DNA from: Nitrosospira sp.
GTDB taxonomy: Bacteria; Pseudomonadota; Gammaproteobacteria; Burkholderiales; Nitrosomonadaceae
Reading direction: 5' to 3'
DNA: 64,000 nt
Assembly: GCA_013821425.1 (NCBI GenBank)
Contig: JACDGV010000013.1
Span: forward strand, 1 to 64,000
Shown here: piece by piece, positions 38,301-50,700 of the stretch
Layout of the letters: each line of letters begins with the position of its first letter
Numbering within the stretch: position 1 is the stretch's first letter
Notes under the pieces: generated by a model
What the model was told of the DNA's origin: nothing
Seen by the model: the letters and a program-made list of their open reading frames with translations, nothing else
Databases searched by the model: none
Program-made: the position numbers and the translations under genes

Positions 38301-38759
38301 GCTGGCTTGCGCGAAGCGATAGGCAAGGCGTTGCCGGACTACATGATCCCATCGGCGATTGTCGTTTTGGATAGCCTGCCGCTGAACCCGAACGGCAAGG
38401 TGGACAGGGAGGCCCTGCCGGAGCCGGAATTTGTAGATATCGACAACTACGAGGCGCCGCAAGGTGAAGTGGAAGAGGTGCTTGCCGGCATCTGGGCCCA
38501 GGTGCTGGGCATCGCCCAGGTTGGGCGCAACGGCAACTTCTTCGAACTGGGGGGGCATTCTCTTGCCGTCCTGCAAGTTCAACAGAAGCTGCAGCAAATC
38601 TTGTCCGTTTCATTGCCTTTGCGCCTGCATTTCGAGAATCCTCTGCTGAGGGGTATTGCATCCGCTGTACAGGAGAAATGGTCTTCGAGGTCCGAAAAAC
38701 ATGCCGAGCATGCCGATTTGTTGGGAATGTCGGAACTGCTAGATTTACTGGAGAGCTGA
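35388..38759 (+). CDS. NRPS single module (C-A-PCP), Lys-like code
   Basis: About 1123 residues from the ATG at 35388 (a GTG at 35361 is in frame). It has C (35530-36840, His-His-Ile-Ile-Ser-Asp-Ala), A (36900-38420) and PCP (38470-38670, Gly-Gly-His-Ser). A-pocket residues read D-G-E-D-H-G-T-V-T, one position from the lysine code of pyoverdine synthetases as I remember it. Bases 35532-37360, covering C and the first third of A, appear identical to 38907-40735 in the next gene; after the A3 motif the two diverge. The stop directly abuts the next ATG. Confidence 0.92.
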   Translation: MNSSDLAQRRARLTPEQRARLAQRVARVDTPAQAESAISRREASEPVPLSYAQQRHWFLWQLEPLSTAYHLSGGLRLVGKLDMEALGWSFQSLVERHESLRTVFRADADGLPEQIIEAEPKLDIPIIDLSGLAAGQRTARAHEEASRISVTPFDLTQGPLLRIVLVRISMEEHLLVVVMHHIISDAWSNRIVIDEFAAQYRARIQGQELSLPSLPIQYADYAIWQRNWLEAGEKERQLTYWRSQLGEEHPILQLPTDHPRPSTANYRAARHTFALPAALVARLQRQAQSEGATLFMALLAGFQALLQRYTGQHDIRVGVPIANRHRVEIENIVGFFVNTQVLRNRIDGRMPLKVILDQAREAALGAQTHQDLPFEQLVEALQPERNLNQNPLFQVMYNHLREDYRALEQLPGLVVENHELSEQTAQFELTLDTVEQPDGRLEATFTYAGELFEPTTIRRLGGHYLHLLQQLAEYPERSLGDIDILSEGERAQVRAWGVNERRYPNAEPVHCLIERQVEARPEAVALIFGDTKLSYAELNRRANRLAHRLIGLGVEPETRVGIAVERSIDMIVGLLAVLKAGGAYVPLDPEYPRERLKYMAADSAISLLLTQSQIRGRIPNPAACEVLELDRLDLAGEPESNPAVSLHGDNLAYVIYTSGSTGKPKGVGLPHHALVEHAQVAIGFFGLSPMDRMLQFSTINFDGFIEQLFPPLCAGAAIVLRGPMLWDSDTFYRELIDKQITVADLTTAYWFLLAQDFARHGPRDYGVLRQVHAGGEAMSPEGLKAWCDAGLADVTLLNTYGPTEATVTATASDCSRGSSANNTGPVQVAIGRPLAGRNIYLLDSNLTPVPPGIPGELCIGGDLLARGYLNRGDLTAERFVADPFDEGGGRLYRTGDLARWRADGQIEYLGRLDHQVKVRGFRIELGEIEAQLLVQPAVREAVVVAGEGPGATGGKRLVGYVSLHSCASADTAGLREAIGKALPDYMIPSAIVVLDSLPLNPNGKVDREALPEPEFVDIDNYEAPQGEVEEVLAGIWAQVLGIAQVGRNGNFFELGGHSLAVLQVQQKLQQILSVSLPLRLHFENPLLRGIASAVQEKWSSRSEKHAEHADLLGMSELLDLLES
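35532..37360 (+). repeat. Direct repeat copy 1 (1829 bp, C plus N-terminal A subdomain)
   Basis: Pairs with 38907-40735 at an offset of 3375. Spot checks at the start, middle and end, and identical translations in several frames, indicate perfect or near-perfect identity. The left edge is the C-domain start (Leu-Ser-Tyr-Ala-Gln-Gln). The right edge is inside the A3 motif codons (Ile-Tyr-Thr-Ser), followed by three single-base differences over 30 bases and then divergence. Confidence 0.92.
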
Positions 38760-41700
38760 ATGGATTTGAACAAGCAGGATATTGCCGAGCGGTTTTCAGC
38801 GCTTCCTGCTGAGAAACAGAAAGAATTTCTCGGCGGGATGAAGAAACGGGGGTTGGATTTCTCTCTTCTTCCGATTGTGCGGCAAAAAACGGGAAAACGC
38901 AGCGTGCTTTCCTACGCGCAGCAGCGGCACTGGTTTTTATGGCAGCTGGAGCCGTTGAGCACGGCGTATCACCTGAGTGGCGGGTTGCGGTTGGTTGGCA
39001 AGCTGGATATGGAGGCCTTGGGTTGGAGTTTCCAGTCGCTGGTAGAGCGCCATGAATCGCTACGCACGGTTTTCCGGGCCGATGCGGATGGGCTGCCGGA
39101 GCAGATCATTGAAGCTGAACCGAAGCTCGATATTCCGATAATTGACTTATCTGGCCTGGCGGCTGGGCAACGGACAGCACGTGCGCACGAAGAAGCCAGC
39201 CGGATAAGCGTCACGCCTTTTGATCTCACGCAAGGTCCGCTGCTGCGGATTGTCCTCGTCCGGATATCAATGGAAGAGCATCTCCTCGTGGTGGTGATGC
39301 ACCACATCATATCGGATGCCTGGTCAAACCGCATTGTCATTGACGAATTTGCCGCCCAGTACCGCGCACGGATACAAGGACAGGAACTTTCTCTTCCATC
39401 GCTCCCGATCCAGTATGCCGATTATGCAATATGGCAGCGCAACTGGCTGGAAGCGGGAGAAAAAGAGCGCCAGCTGACTTACTGGCGCAGTCAATTAGGG
39501 GAAGAACATCCGATATTGCAGCTCCCCACCGATCATCCCAGGCCATCCACTGCCAACTATCGCGCGGCACGCCATACTTTCGCGTTACCCGCCGCGCTGG
39601 TTGCGCGCTTGCAGCGCCAGGCGCAGAGCGAGGGAGCGACCCTCTTCATGGCGCTGCTGGCGGGTTTCCAGGCTCTTCTGCAACGTTATACCGGGCAGCA
39701 CGATATCCGTGTCGGCGTTCCGATTGCCAACCGCCATCGGGTGGAAATAGAGAACATAGTCGGTTTCTTCGTGAATACCCAGGTATTGCGCAACCGCATT
39801 GATGGCCGCATGCCCCTCAAGGTTATTCTTGATCAGGCCCGTGAAGCGGCGCTTGGTGCCCAGACCCATCAGGATCTGCCATTCGAGCAACTGGTTGAAG
39901 CACTGCAACCTGAACGCAATCTGAATCAGAACCCGCTCTTTCAGGTCATGTACAACCACCTGCGCGAAGACTATCGCGCGCTGGAGCAGTTGCCCGGACT
40001 CGTGGTGGAAAACCATGAACTGAGTGAGCAGACGGCCCAGTTCGAATTGACGCTGGACACCGTTGAGCAGCCGGACGGGCGGCTTGAGGCCACCTTCACC
40101 TATGCCGGCGAACTGTTTGAGCCAACCACCATCAGGCGGCTGGGCGGGCATTACCTTCATCTTCTCCAGCAACTGGCTGAGTACCCGGAACGCAGCCTGG
40201 GCGATATTGACATATTAAGTGAAGGCGAGCGGGCTCAGGTTAGGGCATGGGGTGTTAATGAGAGGCGCTATCCAAATGCCGAGCCTGTGCATTGCCTGAT
40301 CGAGCGGCAGGTTGAGGCGCGGCCGGAGGCGGTGGCGTTGATCTTTGGCGATACTAAGCTAAGCTATGCCGAGTTGAACCGGCGAGCGAACCGGTTGGCG
40401 CATCGGCTGATTGGGCTAGGCGTTGAGCCCGAGACCAGGGTAGGCATTGCGGTTGAGCGCTCCATCGACATGATTGTTGGCCTGCTGGCGGTTCTCAAGG
40501 CTGGTGGGGCATATGTTCCGCTGGACCCGGAGTATCCGCGGGAGCGCCTGAAATACATGGCGGCAGACAGCGCAATTTCGCTGCTGCTGACGCAAAGCCA
40601 GATTAGGGGGCGCATTCCGAACCCTGCAGCATGCGAAGTGCTGGAACTGGACAGGCTTGATCTGGCTGGCGAGCCCGAATCCAACCCTGCCGTATCACTG
40701 CATGGCGATAATCTCGCCTATGTCATCTATACCTCAGGCTCAACCGGTAAACCCAAGGGCGTGGGCGTCACCCATGGGCCGCTAGCAATGCATGTCCAGG
40801 CGATTGGTGACGTCTACGGCATGACAGCGGAGGATCGGGAGCTTCAGTTTGCCTCGATCAATTTTGACGGGGCGCACGAGCGCTGGCTTGTGCCGCTGGC
40901 CTTCGGCGCGGCGTTGATGCCACGTGATAACGACCTATGGCCGGTCGATCGTACGGTTGCCGAGATTGCCAGACATGGGATAACCATTGCCTGTTTCACC
41001 CCGGGTTACCTGCATCAACTGGCTGAACTCGCGGGAAAAACTGGCCGGAGCCTGCCGATACGTTCCTATACCGTTGGCGGAGAAGCGATGAGCCGTGCCA
41101 GTTTTGATTTTGTGCAGGAAATACTGCAACCGCCACGTATCATCAATGGATATGGTCCTACTGAAACCGTCATTACCCCCCTTATTTCCAAAGCTTATCC
41201 TGGAACCGGGTTCGAATCCGCTTATATGCCGATTGGGCATCCCGTGGGCGACCGGACCGCCTACATCCTTGACCCGGATCTCAATCCAGTTCCGCAGGGC
41301 GTAGCCGGGGAACTGTATTTGGGCGGGGCAGGCCTGGCACGTGGTTATCTCAACCGTGGCGAGCTGACTGCCGAGCGTTTCATAGCCGATCCCTTTGATG
41401 GGAAGGGAGGACGGCTGTACCGTACGGGTGACCTGACAAGATGGCGTTCGGATGGACAGATCGAGTATCTGGGGCGCCTGGATCATCAGGTCAAGATTCG
41501 CGGTTTCCGCATTGAGTTGGGCGAGATCGAAGCGCAGTTGCTTGTGCAGCCCGAGGTGCGGGAAGCGGTGGTCATTGCCGGCGAAGGGCCGGGCGCAACA
41601 GGAGGGAGGCGGCTGGTGGGATATGTCTCCCTGCATTCAGGCGCGAGCGCGGACACTGCTGGCTTGCGCGAAGCGATAGGCAAGGCGTTGCCGGACTACA

Positions 41701-44700
41701 TGATTCCATCGGCGATTGTCGTTTTGGATAGCCTGCCGCTGAATCCGAACGGCAAGGTGGATCGCAAGGCCCTGCCGGAACCGGGGCTTCCGAAAACTGA
41801 CCACTACGAGGCGCCGCAAGGCGAAGCGGAAGAAGCGCTGGCCAGCATCTGGGCCCAGGTGCTGGGCATTGGGCAGGTAGGGCGCAACGATAACTTTTTC
41901 GAGCTCGGCGGCGATTCCATTCTCAGCCTTCAAATTGTGACGAAAGCGCGCCGCGCGGGCTGGAAGATAACTCCCCGTCAATTGTTCGAACGCCAAACCA
42001 TTGCCGAACTGGCCCCGCGGGCGGAAGCAACTGTAACGATACAGGCACACACTAGAATAAGCACAGCGGGTGTAATGGGCGAAGTTCCGCTGCTTCCCAT
42101 CCAGATTGAATTCTTCGAGCAGGGCGTTCCTGCCCGGCATCACTGGAACCAGGCCGTGCTGTTGAAAAGCCGCCAACCTTTGCATCCCGGGTGCCTTGCC
42201 CAAGCATTGGAAGCCCTAATGCATCACCATGATGCCCTCCGTTTTCGTTACGTAGAGCACGCGGATGGCGGCTGGCAACAGATTTCCGTTGAACTTGCGG
42301 CATGGAATCTGTTGTGGGAGCGCAAGGCTGCGAGCGCGAAACAATTCGAAGCACTATGCAACGAGGCTCAACGCAGCCTGAATCTGGCAGAAGGCCCTTT
42401 ACTGCGGGGCTTGCTCATTGATATGGCCGATGGCGCCCAGCGCCTCCTGTTGGTTATTCATCACTTGGTGATTGACGGTGTTTCCTGGCGCATCCTGCTC
42501 GAAGATCTGCAGGCTGCCTATAACAGCGCTCGAAATGATGAGGCTATTTACCTGCCCTCAAAAACCGCCAGCTATCAAGCGTGGACCCATCGTCTGCAAA
42601 GTTACGTGCGTGAACGCCCAGGCGAGCTGGCTTACTGGCAAAGCCTGGCTGGCGCACCTGTAGCATTACCCAAGGACCATCCACACGCCCCGAACAGCGT
42701 TCACCATCAAGCAAGCGTTACGCTTACGCTCGACCGGACACAAACGCAAGCTTTGCTCAAGCAGGCGCCCACAGCTTATCGCACCCAGGTGAACGACCTC
42801 TTGCTTACCGCATTGGGAAGCGCCTTATGCCAGTGGAGCGGGCACGAGAAGATCCTGGTCGATCTGGAAGGCCACGGCCGTGAAGATCTATATGAGGATA
42901 TCGACCTTTCGCAAACTGTGGGGTGGTTTACTACCCTTTACCCGGTGGTGCTCGATCCATCAGGGGATCTGGATCAGAAAATCAAGCGCATAAAGGAATA
43001 CTTGCGAGGGATACCGAATAAAGGATTGGGTTACGGCCTGTTTAAATCCCACGGAACGCCGGAACAGCGCGAGGTGCTGGCATCGCTGCCCAAGCCTGAA
43101 GTCGTATTCAACTACCTGGGGCAATTCGATGCGAGTTTCGACGAGAAAGCCTTGTGGATCCTGACCGATGAGTCTGTGGGGGACTCAATGGACCGGGCAG
43201 CGCCTCTTGGCCATGATATTTCCATTAATGGCGGCGTTTACGAGGGCGAATTAAGTTTGAGCGTAAGCTATAGCGATGCGCGTTACCAGAAAGCAACAGT
43301 CGAAGCATTTATAAACCTTTACCGGGCTGAACTCGAAGTTCTGATCGTACATTGCACGAATGGGACTGCTGGTGTTACTCCGTCCGATTTTCTTCTTGCG
43401 CGCATCAGGCAACATGAATTGGATGATTTTTCAATCCCTGCCGCGCAAATTGAAGATCTTTATCCGCTTTCTCCCATGCAAGCGGGCATGCTCTTCCATA
43501 GCATATTCGATAAGGATGACAACAACGTTTACCTCAACCAATTGAGAGCCGATATCGAAAGATTGGACGGAGTTCGTTTTAAAGCCGCCTGGCAGGCAGC
43601 AGTGGATCGTCATAACGTGTTACGCACAGGTTTTGTGATCCAGGATGGCAAACCATTGCAATGGGTCGCGAAGAATGTGGATCTGCCGTTCGTGGAATAT
43701 GACTGGCGGGAGAGGGCAAATCAGGAGGGGGATCTTGAGACCCTGGCGCAAGCTGAACATAATTCCGGTTTCGATCTTGCCAAACCGCCCCTCATGCGGC
43801 TGGCATTGGTGCGACTCGCCAGCGACAGATACCACCTTATCTGGACGGTCCATCACCTGCTGCTGGATGGATGGAGCACTTCCAGGCTAGTTGGTGAAGT
43901 ATTACGCGAGTACAGCGGTTGCGCCCTGTCGGTAGACCGTAAGAACGGTCGCTACCGGGATTTCATCGAATGGCTTCAAAACCGTGATATGAATGCTTCA
44001 GAAGCATACTGGAGGAAACGATTGGCCACTGTCGCCGAGTCTATCCGATTGGTCGATGCTCTAAGGATACCCTTATTGCCACCCTCGACGAATACCAGTT
44101 GCGACGAGTACGTCAGTGAACTAGGGCAAACTGTTACCGGTGAGTTGGTTCGGTTTGCGAAGCGCGAGCGGGTTACACTCAATACTCTCGTCCAGGCAGT
44201 CTGGGCAATGCTACTTAATCGATATACAGGGAAACAAACAGTCGTCTTCGGGACAACGGTCGCCGGGAGACCTACAGATCTGCCCGGAGCAGAGCAGTTA
44301 TTAGGACTGTTCATCAATACGCTTCCCGTGACTGCGTCGCTCCAACCTGAGCAAGAGATAGGCCCGTGGTTGCGCGATCTGCAAGCGCAGAACCTGGCGT
44401 CCCGCGAGTACGAACATACCCCGTTGTATGAAATTCAGCGCTGGTTGGGGCAAAGCGGTAAAGGATTGTTTGACACCATTCTCGTGTTCGAAAACTACCC
44501 TATGGATGAGGCATTGCGGCAAGCCCTTCCCGGCGGGCTTGTTTTTTCTGGAGTCCGGAACCGAGAGGCCACAAATTACCCGATGACTGTATCCGTAACA
44601 CAATCCGATACACTGCTGTTTAACTACAGCTATGCCCGAAAGCATTTCTCAAGGGGTATCGTGAGCGCTATGGCGGCTCAGATTAACAAGCTCCTTGGCT

Positions 44701-47700
44701 CCATTGCGCGTGGCTTGGTACGGAAGTTGGGCGACATCGACATATTGAGTGAAGGCGAGCGGGCGCAGCTTAAAGCTTGGGGTGTCAATGAAGGGCGTCA
44801 TGGGAATACAGAGTCTGTTCATAGCTTGATTGAGCGGCAGGTAGAAGCACGGCCAGAGGCGGTTGCGCTGATCTTTGGCGATATCAAATTGAGCTATGCC
44901 GAGTTGAATCGGCAATCAAATCGGCTGGCGCACCGGCTTATCAGGCTGGGTGTGAAGCCCGAGACAAAAGTAGGAATAGCAGTGGAACGTTCCATTGACA
45001 TGGTCGTTGGGCTGCTTGCGATCCTGAAGGCGGGCGGAGTGTATATTCCGCTGGAACCGGAGTATCCGCAGGAGCGTTTGAATTACATGGTAGCAGACAG
45101 CGCCATTGGACTGCTTTTGACGCAAAGCCCTATCAAATCCCTTATTCCTGTTCCTGCGCCATGTAGGGTGCTGGAACTGGATGTGCTTGATCTCGAGGAT
45201 GAGCCTGAAAGCAACCCTCAAGTCTGCCTGCATGGTGAAAACCTTGCCTACGTCATCTATACCTCCGGGTCGACAGGAAAACCCAAGGGCGTAGGTAATC
45301 GTCATCGTTCACTGTATAACCGCTTGGCTTGGATGCAGGAAGCCCACGGGTTGAGTCAGAATGATACGGTTCTGCAGAAGACGCCTTTCAGTTTTGACGT
45401 ATCAGTCTGGGAATTTTTCTTGCCCTTGATGTATGGGGCACGCCTCGCTATCGTGGCGCCCGGCGATCATCGCGATCCAGGCCGGCTGATCTCTTTGATC
45501 CTGCAACAGCACGTGACCACCCTACACTTTGTCCCGTCCATGCTACAGGCTTTCATCGCACATGAAGGAATCGAGGCCTGCGCCACCTTGCGACGGATCA
45601 TTTGTAGTGGAGAAGTGTTGCCGGCAGAAGTGCAGAAAAAAGTATTCAAAAAACTCCCAGGGGCGAGGCTCTACAACCTTTATGGGCCGACCGAAGCAGC
45701 AATTGATGTGACGCAATGGCAATGCGTTGATAACGACGATCACAATAACGTGCCGATCGGGCAACCGATTTCGGGTATTCAAACATACATCCTTGACCCG
45801 CAGTTGAACCTTGTGCCGGCCGGCGTTGCAGGTGAGTTGTATCTCGGAGGTATTGGGTTGGCGCGTTGCTATCTCAACCGCAGGGGGCTGACAGCAGAGC
45901 GGTTCATCGCTGATCCTTTCGACGAGGGAGGAGGACGGCTCTACCGCACAGGAGATTTGGCAAGATGGCGCGCGGATGGACAGATTGAATATCTGGGGCG
46001 GCTGGATTATCAGGTCAAGATTCGGGGGTTTCGCATTGAACTGGGCGAAATTGAAACGCAGTTGCTGGCTCAGCCTGAAGTCAGGGAAGCGGTGGTGGTT
46101 GCGCGGGAAGCGCCCAGTGAACCGAATGCAGCAGGGGGAGCGAGGCTTATAGCCTATATTTCTCCACATGCAGGCGCAACTGTAGATGTTGCACTGCTGC
46201 GCGAAGCACTGGCAAAGATTTTGCCCGACTATATGATTCCTTCGGCGATTGTCGTGCTGGAGAGTCTGCCGCTCAATCCGAATGGCAAGGTCGACCGCCA
46301 GGCGCTGCCCGAGCCGGAGTTTGGCAATACGGATAGTTATGAGGCGCCGCAAGGTGAAGTGGAAGAAGTGCTGACTGGCATCTGGGCTGGGGTGCTGGGC
46401 GTGGAGCAAGTGGGGCGGCATGACAATTTCTTTGAGTTGGGCGGCGATTCCATTCTCAGCCTCCAGATCGTCAACAGGGCGCGCCGCGCTGGCTGGAAGA
46501 TCACACCCCGGCAACTATTTGAACGGCAAACCATTGCCTTACTGGCAGAAGTGGCTGAGACCGAACAGGAAACTATCCCGGGGGCGGTGAAGCTGGAGCG
46601 AGGTTATCTACGCGATCATCTGAATTCCGAAGCGATTGCAAAGCTCCCCTTCACAGATAATGAAATTGAAGACGTCTATCCTTTGTCGCCGACACAGGAA
46701 GGCATGCTGTTTCATACCCTCGAAACAGCAGCGGACGGGACGGGCCTCTATGTAAACCAGCTCAGTGTTGAAGTAGATGGCCTGGACCCGCAGCGGTTTA
46801 CGCGCTCCTGGCAGGTGATGGTTGCACGCCATCCGGTATTGCGCACCGGTTTTCTATGGGAAGCCGGGCTGGCTCGCCCGCTTCAAATCGTATTCAAAAA
46901 GGCCGATCCCCCTGTCTCTCACCTGGATTGGCGCGGATTGGACCGGCTGGAACTCCGCATTGCTGAGTACGCAGAGGAAGAGCTGAAGCGGGAATTCGAT
47001 TTTCTTGTGCCCCCGCTGGCGCGGCTTGCCCTCATACGGCTGGCTGAAGATCGCTATCAATTGATATGGACCAGGCACCATATACTACTGGATGCCTGGG
47101 GGGATTCTGTACTCATCAGCGAGTGGTTGCGCAGTTACGATGGGCAGGGGCTTTCTACGGCGGGGCCGGATTATGGTCATTATGTACGATGGCTCGCGAA
47201 GCAGGACGTGCAGATGACCCGAGCATTCTGGCAGGCTGAACTTGCAGGGGTCGAAGGTCCAACTTTGCTATCGCAGGCCACGAGCAGGGCAGGGAAGAGG
47301 AATGAGCAAGATATGAGATCGGGGTTCACACAGATTTATACCCGTTTAAGTCTGGAAGAAACCTCTCAGTTGAAGGCCTTCGCGCAGGGGCAGCAAGTGA
47401 CACTCAATACCGTCGTGCAGGCGGCGTGGGCGCTGCTTTTACAGCGCTATACAGGTAAGGATACGGTTGTATTCGGCGCAACGGTAGCCGGCCGGCCTCC
47501 AAGCCTGTCAAAAGCTGACGAGATCCTGGGAATGTTCATCAATACGATTCCCGTTCCGGTTGAGCGGCGGAGTGATCTGACTACAGGCGAATATCTCGGT
47601 CTACTCCAGAAAACGAATGCAAGGCTACGCGAGCATGAGCACGCGTCGTTGGCCGATATTCAGCGCTGGGCAGGTTCGCCCGGACGGCCTCTCTTCGACA

Positions 47701-50700
47701 GCATCGTCGTGTTCGAGAATTATCCTATCGACGAGGCGATGCGCGGTAATGAACTATATGGGGTTCACTTCGGCGAGATAGAAGGAAAGGGGCTTACAGG
47801 TTATGCAATGGATCTGGCGGTCGTTGTCGGCGATACGCTGGAGATCGAATATTGTTATGGACGTAATGACTTTTCAGACGAATTCGTGCTTGACCTGCGC
47901 AGGCATATGGAATTCCTGATGCGGAAAATAATGTCTCATCCGCAGCGACCAGTAGGGGAACTGGGATGGATGGAAAGGAGAGAACTCGATAACCTGTTTT
48001 CTCTAGGCCGCAATGCGCAAGGTGCCGACCCCCGGACACTGGCAGCCGCCGCCGCACATCTACCAGCGCATGCACGTCATCCAGTTCATCGCATGATCGA
48101 GCACAATGCGGCGCTGCAACCCGACGCCATTGCCCTGCTGATGGCTGAGCAGGAGCTTTCCTACTCCCGCCTGAATATTCGGGCAAACCGGCTTGCGCAC
48201 CGCCTCATCAGTATGGGCGCGAGCCCGGAAGTCCGGGTGGGCGTCGCCATGGAACGTTCGCTCGACGTAATCGTCGCGCTCCTTGCAGTGCTGAAGGCTG
48301 GAAGTGCGTACGTGCCGCTCGATCCGGAGTATCCAGTTGACCGGCTTGCATTCATGATGGAGGACAGCGCGCTATCGCTCGTTATTACGCAAAGCAAATT
48401 GCTGCCCAAGCTCGCAAGCGCTGCGGGGGTGAGAACACTGGTGCTGGATTCGGTCGACCTTTCGTCTGAGGCGGATTCGAACCCTGACGTTTCAATTAAC
48501 CAGCATAATCTCGCCTATGTCATCTACACGTCAGGCTCCACCGGACTTCCCAAAGGCGTCGCGGTGACCCATGGTCCCCTAGCTATGCATTGCGGGGCTA
48601 CCGCCGAGATTTATGGAATGGGGCCGCATTCCTGCGAACTGCTTTTCATGTCATTTTCGTTCGACGGGGCCCATGAACGCTGGCTTACCGCGCTTACTGT
48701 CGGTGCAGGGCTGGCTGTGCGCGATCAGGAACTCTGGACCGCTGAGCAGACGTACGATGCCCTGCACAGTTATGGTGTTACCAATGCTGCCTTCCCGCCC
48801 GCCTATTTGGGACAGGTGGCCGAGTGGGCCGCGCCGCGCAGCGATCCGCCCCCGGTGGAACTTTATGTATTCGGCGGTGAAGCCATGCCCAAGGCTTCGT
48901 ACGACCTGATCCGGCAGACATTACGGCCGCGCATACTGATCAACGGTTATGGGCCAACCGAGACGGTTGTTACCCCATTGATCTGGAAGACGGAAGCCAG
49001 CAACAGCTTTGATTGCGCTTATGCGCCCATAGGCCGTCCCGTGGGCGAGCGCACCGCGTATGTGCTTGACGTTGACATGCAGCCAGTACCCATCGGCATG
49101 GTGGGTGAGTTGTACATCGGCGGTTATGGATTGGCGCGAGGGTATCTAGGCCGAGCCGGCCTGACGGCCGAGCGTTTCGTGGCCGACCCATTTGATGATA
49201 ACGGCGGGAGGCTCTATCGCACCGGGGATATTGTGCGGTGGCTGAATGACGGTAACATCGAGTACATCGGCCGTGGCGACCACCAGGTAAAGATTCGCGG
49301 TTTTCGCATTGAGTTGGGAGAAATCGAGGCGCGTATACGGGAAGCAAGCGGAATAGCTGACGTGGCAGTCGTGGTTCGCGAGGGCGCGGCGGGCCCTCAA
49401 CTAGCTGCTTACGTAGTGCCCCTGGTAGCGTCGGCGAACACCCAATCTAATGATTTGCCTGCACGGCTTAAGCAGGAGCTAGGCAAGTATTTGCCAGAAT
49501 ACATGCTGCCTGCCCATTTCGTTAAGCTGGACGTACTACCCCGGCTGCCAAGCGGCAAGCTGGACCACCAAGCGTTGCCGGAGCCAGGCGCAATTGCGGT
49601 TGATACCTACAGGGCGCCTTCCACCGATCAGGCAAGGGCGCTGGCCAAAATCTGGCAGGAGGTGCTCGGTGTGGAGAGGGTGGGTGAAACCGACAACTTC
49701 TTTGCCCTTGGCGGAGATTCCTTATCGAGCCTGAAGGTGATGGCGCGCATGCGTAGTCTTCCCTACGCGGAACTCGGCTTCAAGCTCCGGGATTTGATGC
49801 AGCGTCCCACCATCGGCGGTTTACTTGGCTTGGATATACAGCCTACTGGAGGAATGCACGCCCTGCTGGCTTTAAACCAGCCTACTGAAAAAGAAAAAAC
49901 CGGGCCGCTATTCTGTATTCACGCGGGCTTCGGCACGGTTTTCGACTACCAGCCGCTTGCTCGCCTATTGCAGGGCAAGCGAACGGTCTATGGGCTTCCC
50001 TGCCGCATGCTCGCCGACCCTGGGCATCGCGATACCTCCCTTGATCAAATGGCGGCGGATTATTGCCGGATACTCCGGGGGATCCAGCCGGAAGGTCCGT
50101 ACCACTTGCTTGGCTGGTCCCTCGGCGGCACGTTGGCAGCCATGATTGCCTCCCTTCTGGAGGCGGATGCGCAGACCGTGGCTTTCCTCGGGTTGATCGA
50201 TCTTTTTGTTCCTGGAGCCGAGCCAGCGCAGTCCAATGATTGGCGGGGCGACTTTTCTGATTTTGTTTCGGTTGTCATTCCCAGTCTGAAGGCTGACGAA
50301 ATAATGGACAAGGTCGTTGGCGAAAGTTCCTTTGATAATAATCAACCAGCAGAATTAGAACAGGTATCCGAGCGGGAAATAGCAGGCTTGCTGGAAAGTT
50401 TGATTTCCGCCGAACAGATGCGCACACGAGAAAGGGATGGTATACAGACAGGTGGCTATGCTGACATGGGAGCAGAAGAGTTGGTACGCATATTTGCCGT
50501 GGCGCGCCATCTCAAAGCCCTGTCGCTGCAGATGCCGGGACTGAACTCCTTGAAAGTACAGCCGGCGTGCTGGTGGGCGACGGGGGACAGCTTATCAAGC
50601 CGGCTCGCTCTTGCCCTGCAGATAAACCAGGAAAGATTATGTTCAGCCGATATCGATGCTGATCATTTCGGCATTATCCGGGCCGATTCCTTATTGTCGG

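Noticed and set aside
41637-42203. Long minus-strand frames inside the NRPS genes
   Set aside because: Many such frames occur opposite NRPS modules and repeat with the modules; they are codon-bias shadows.
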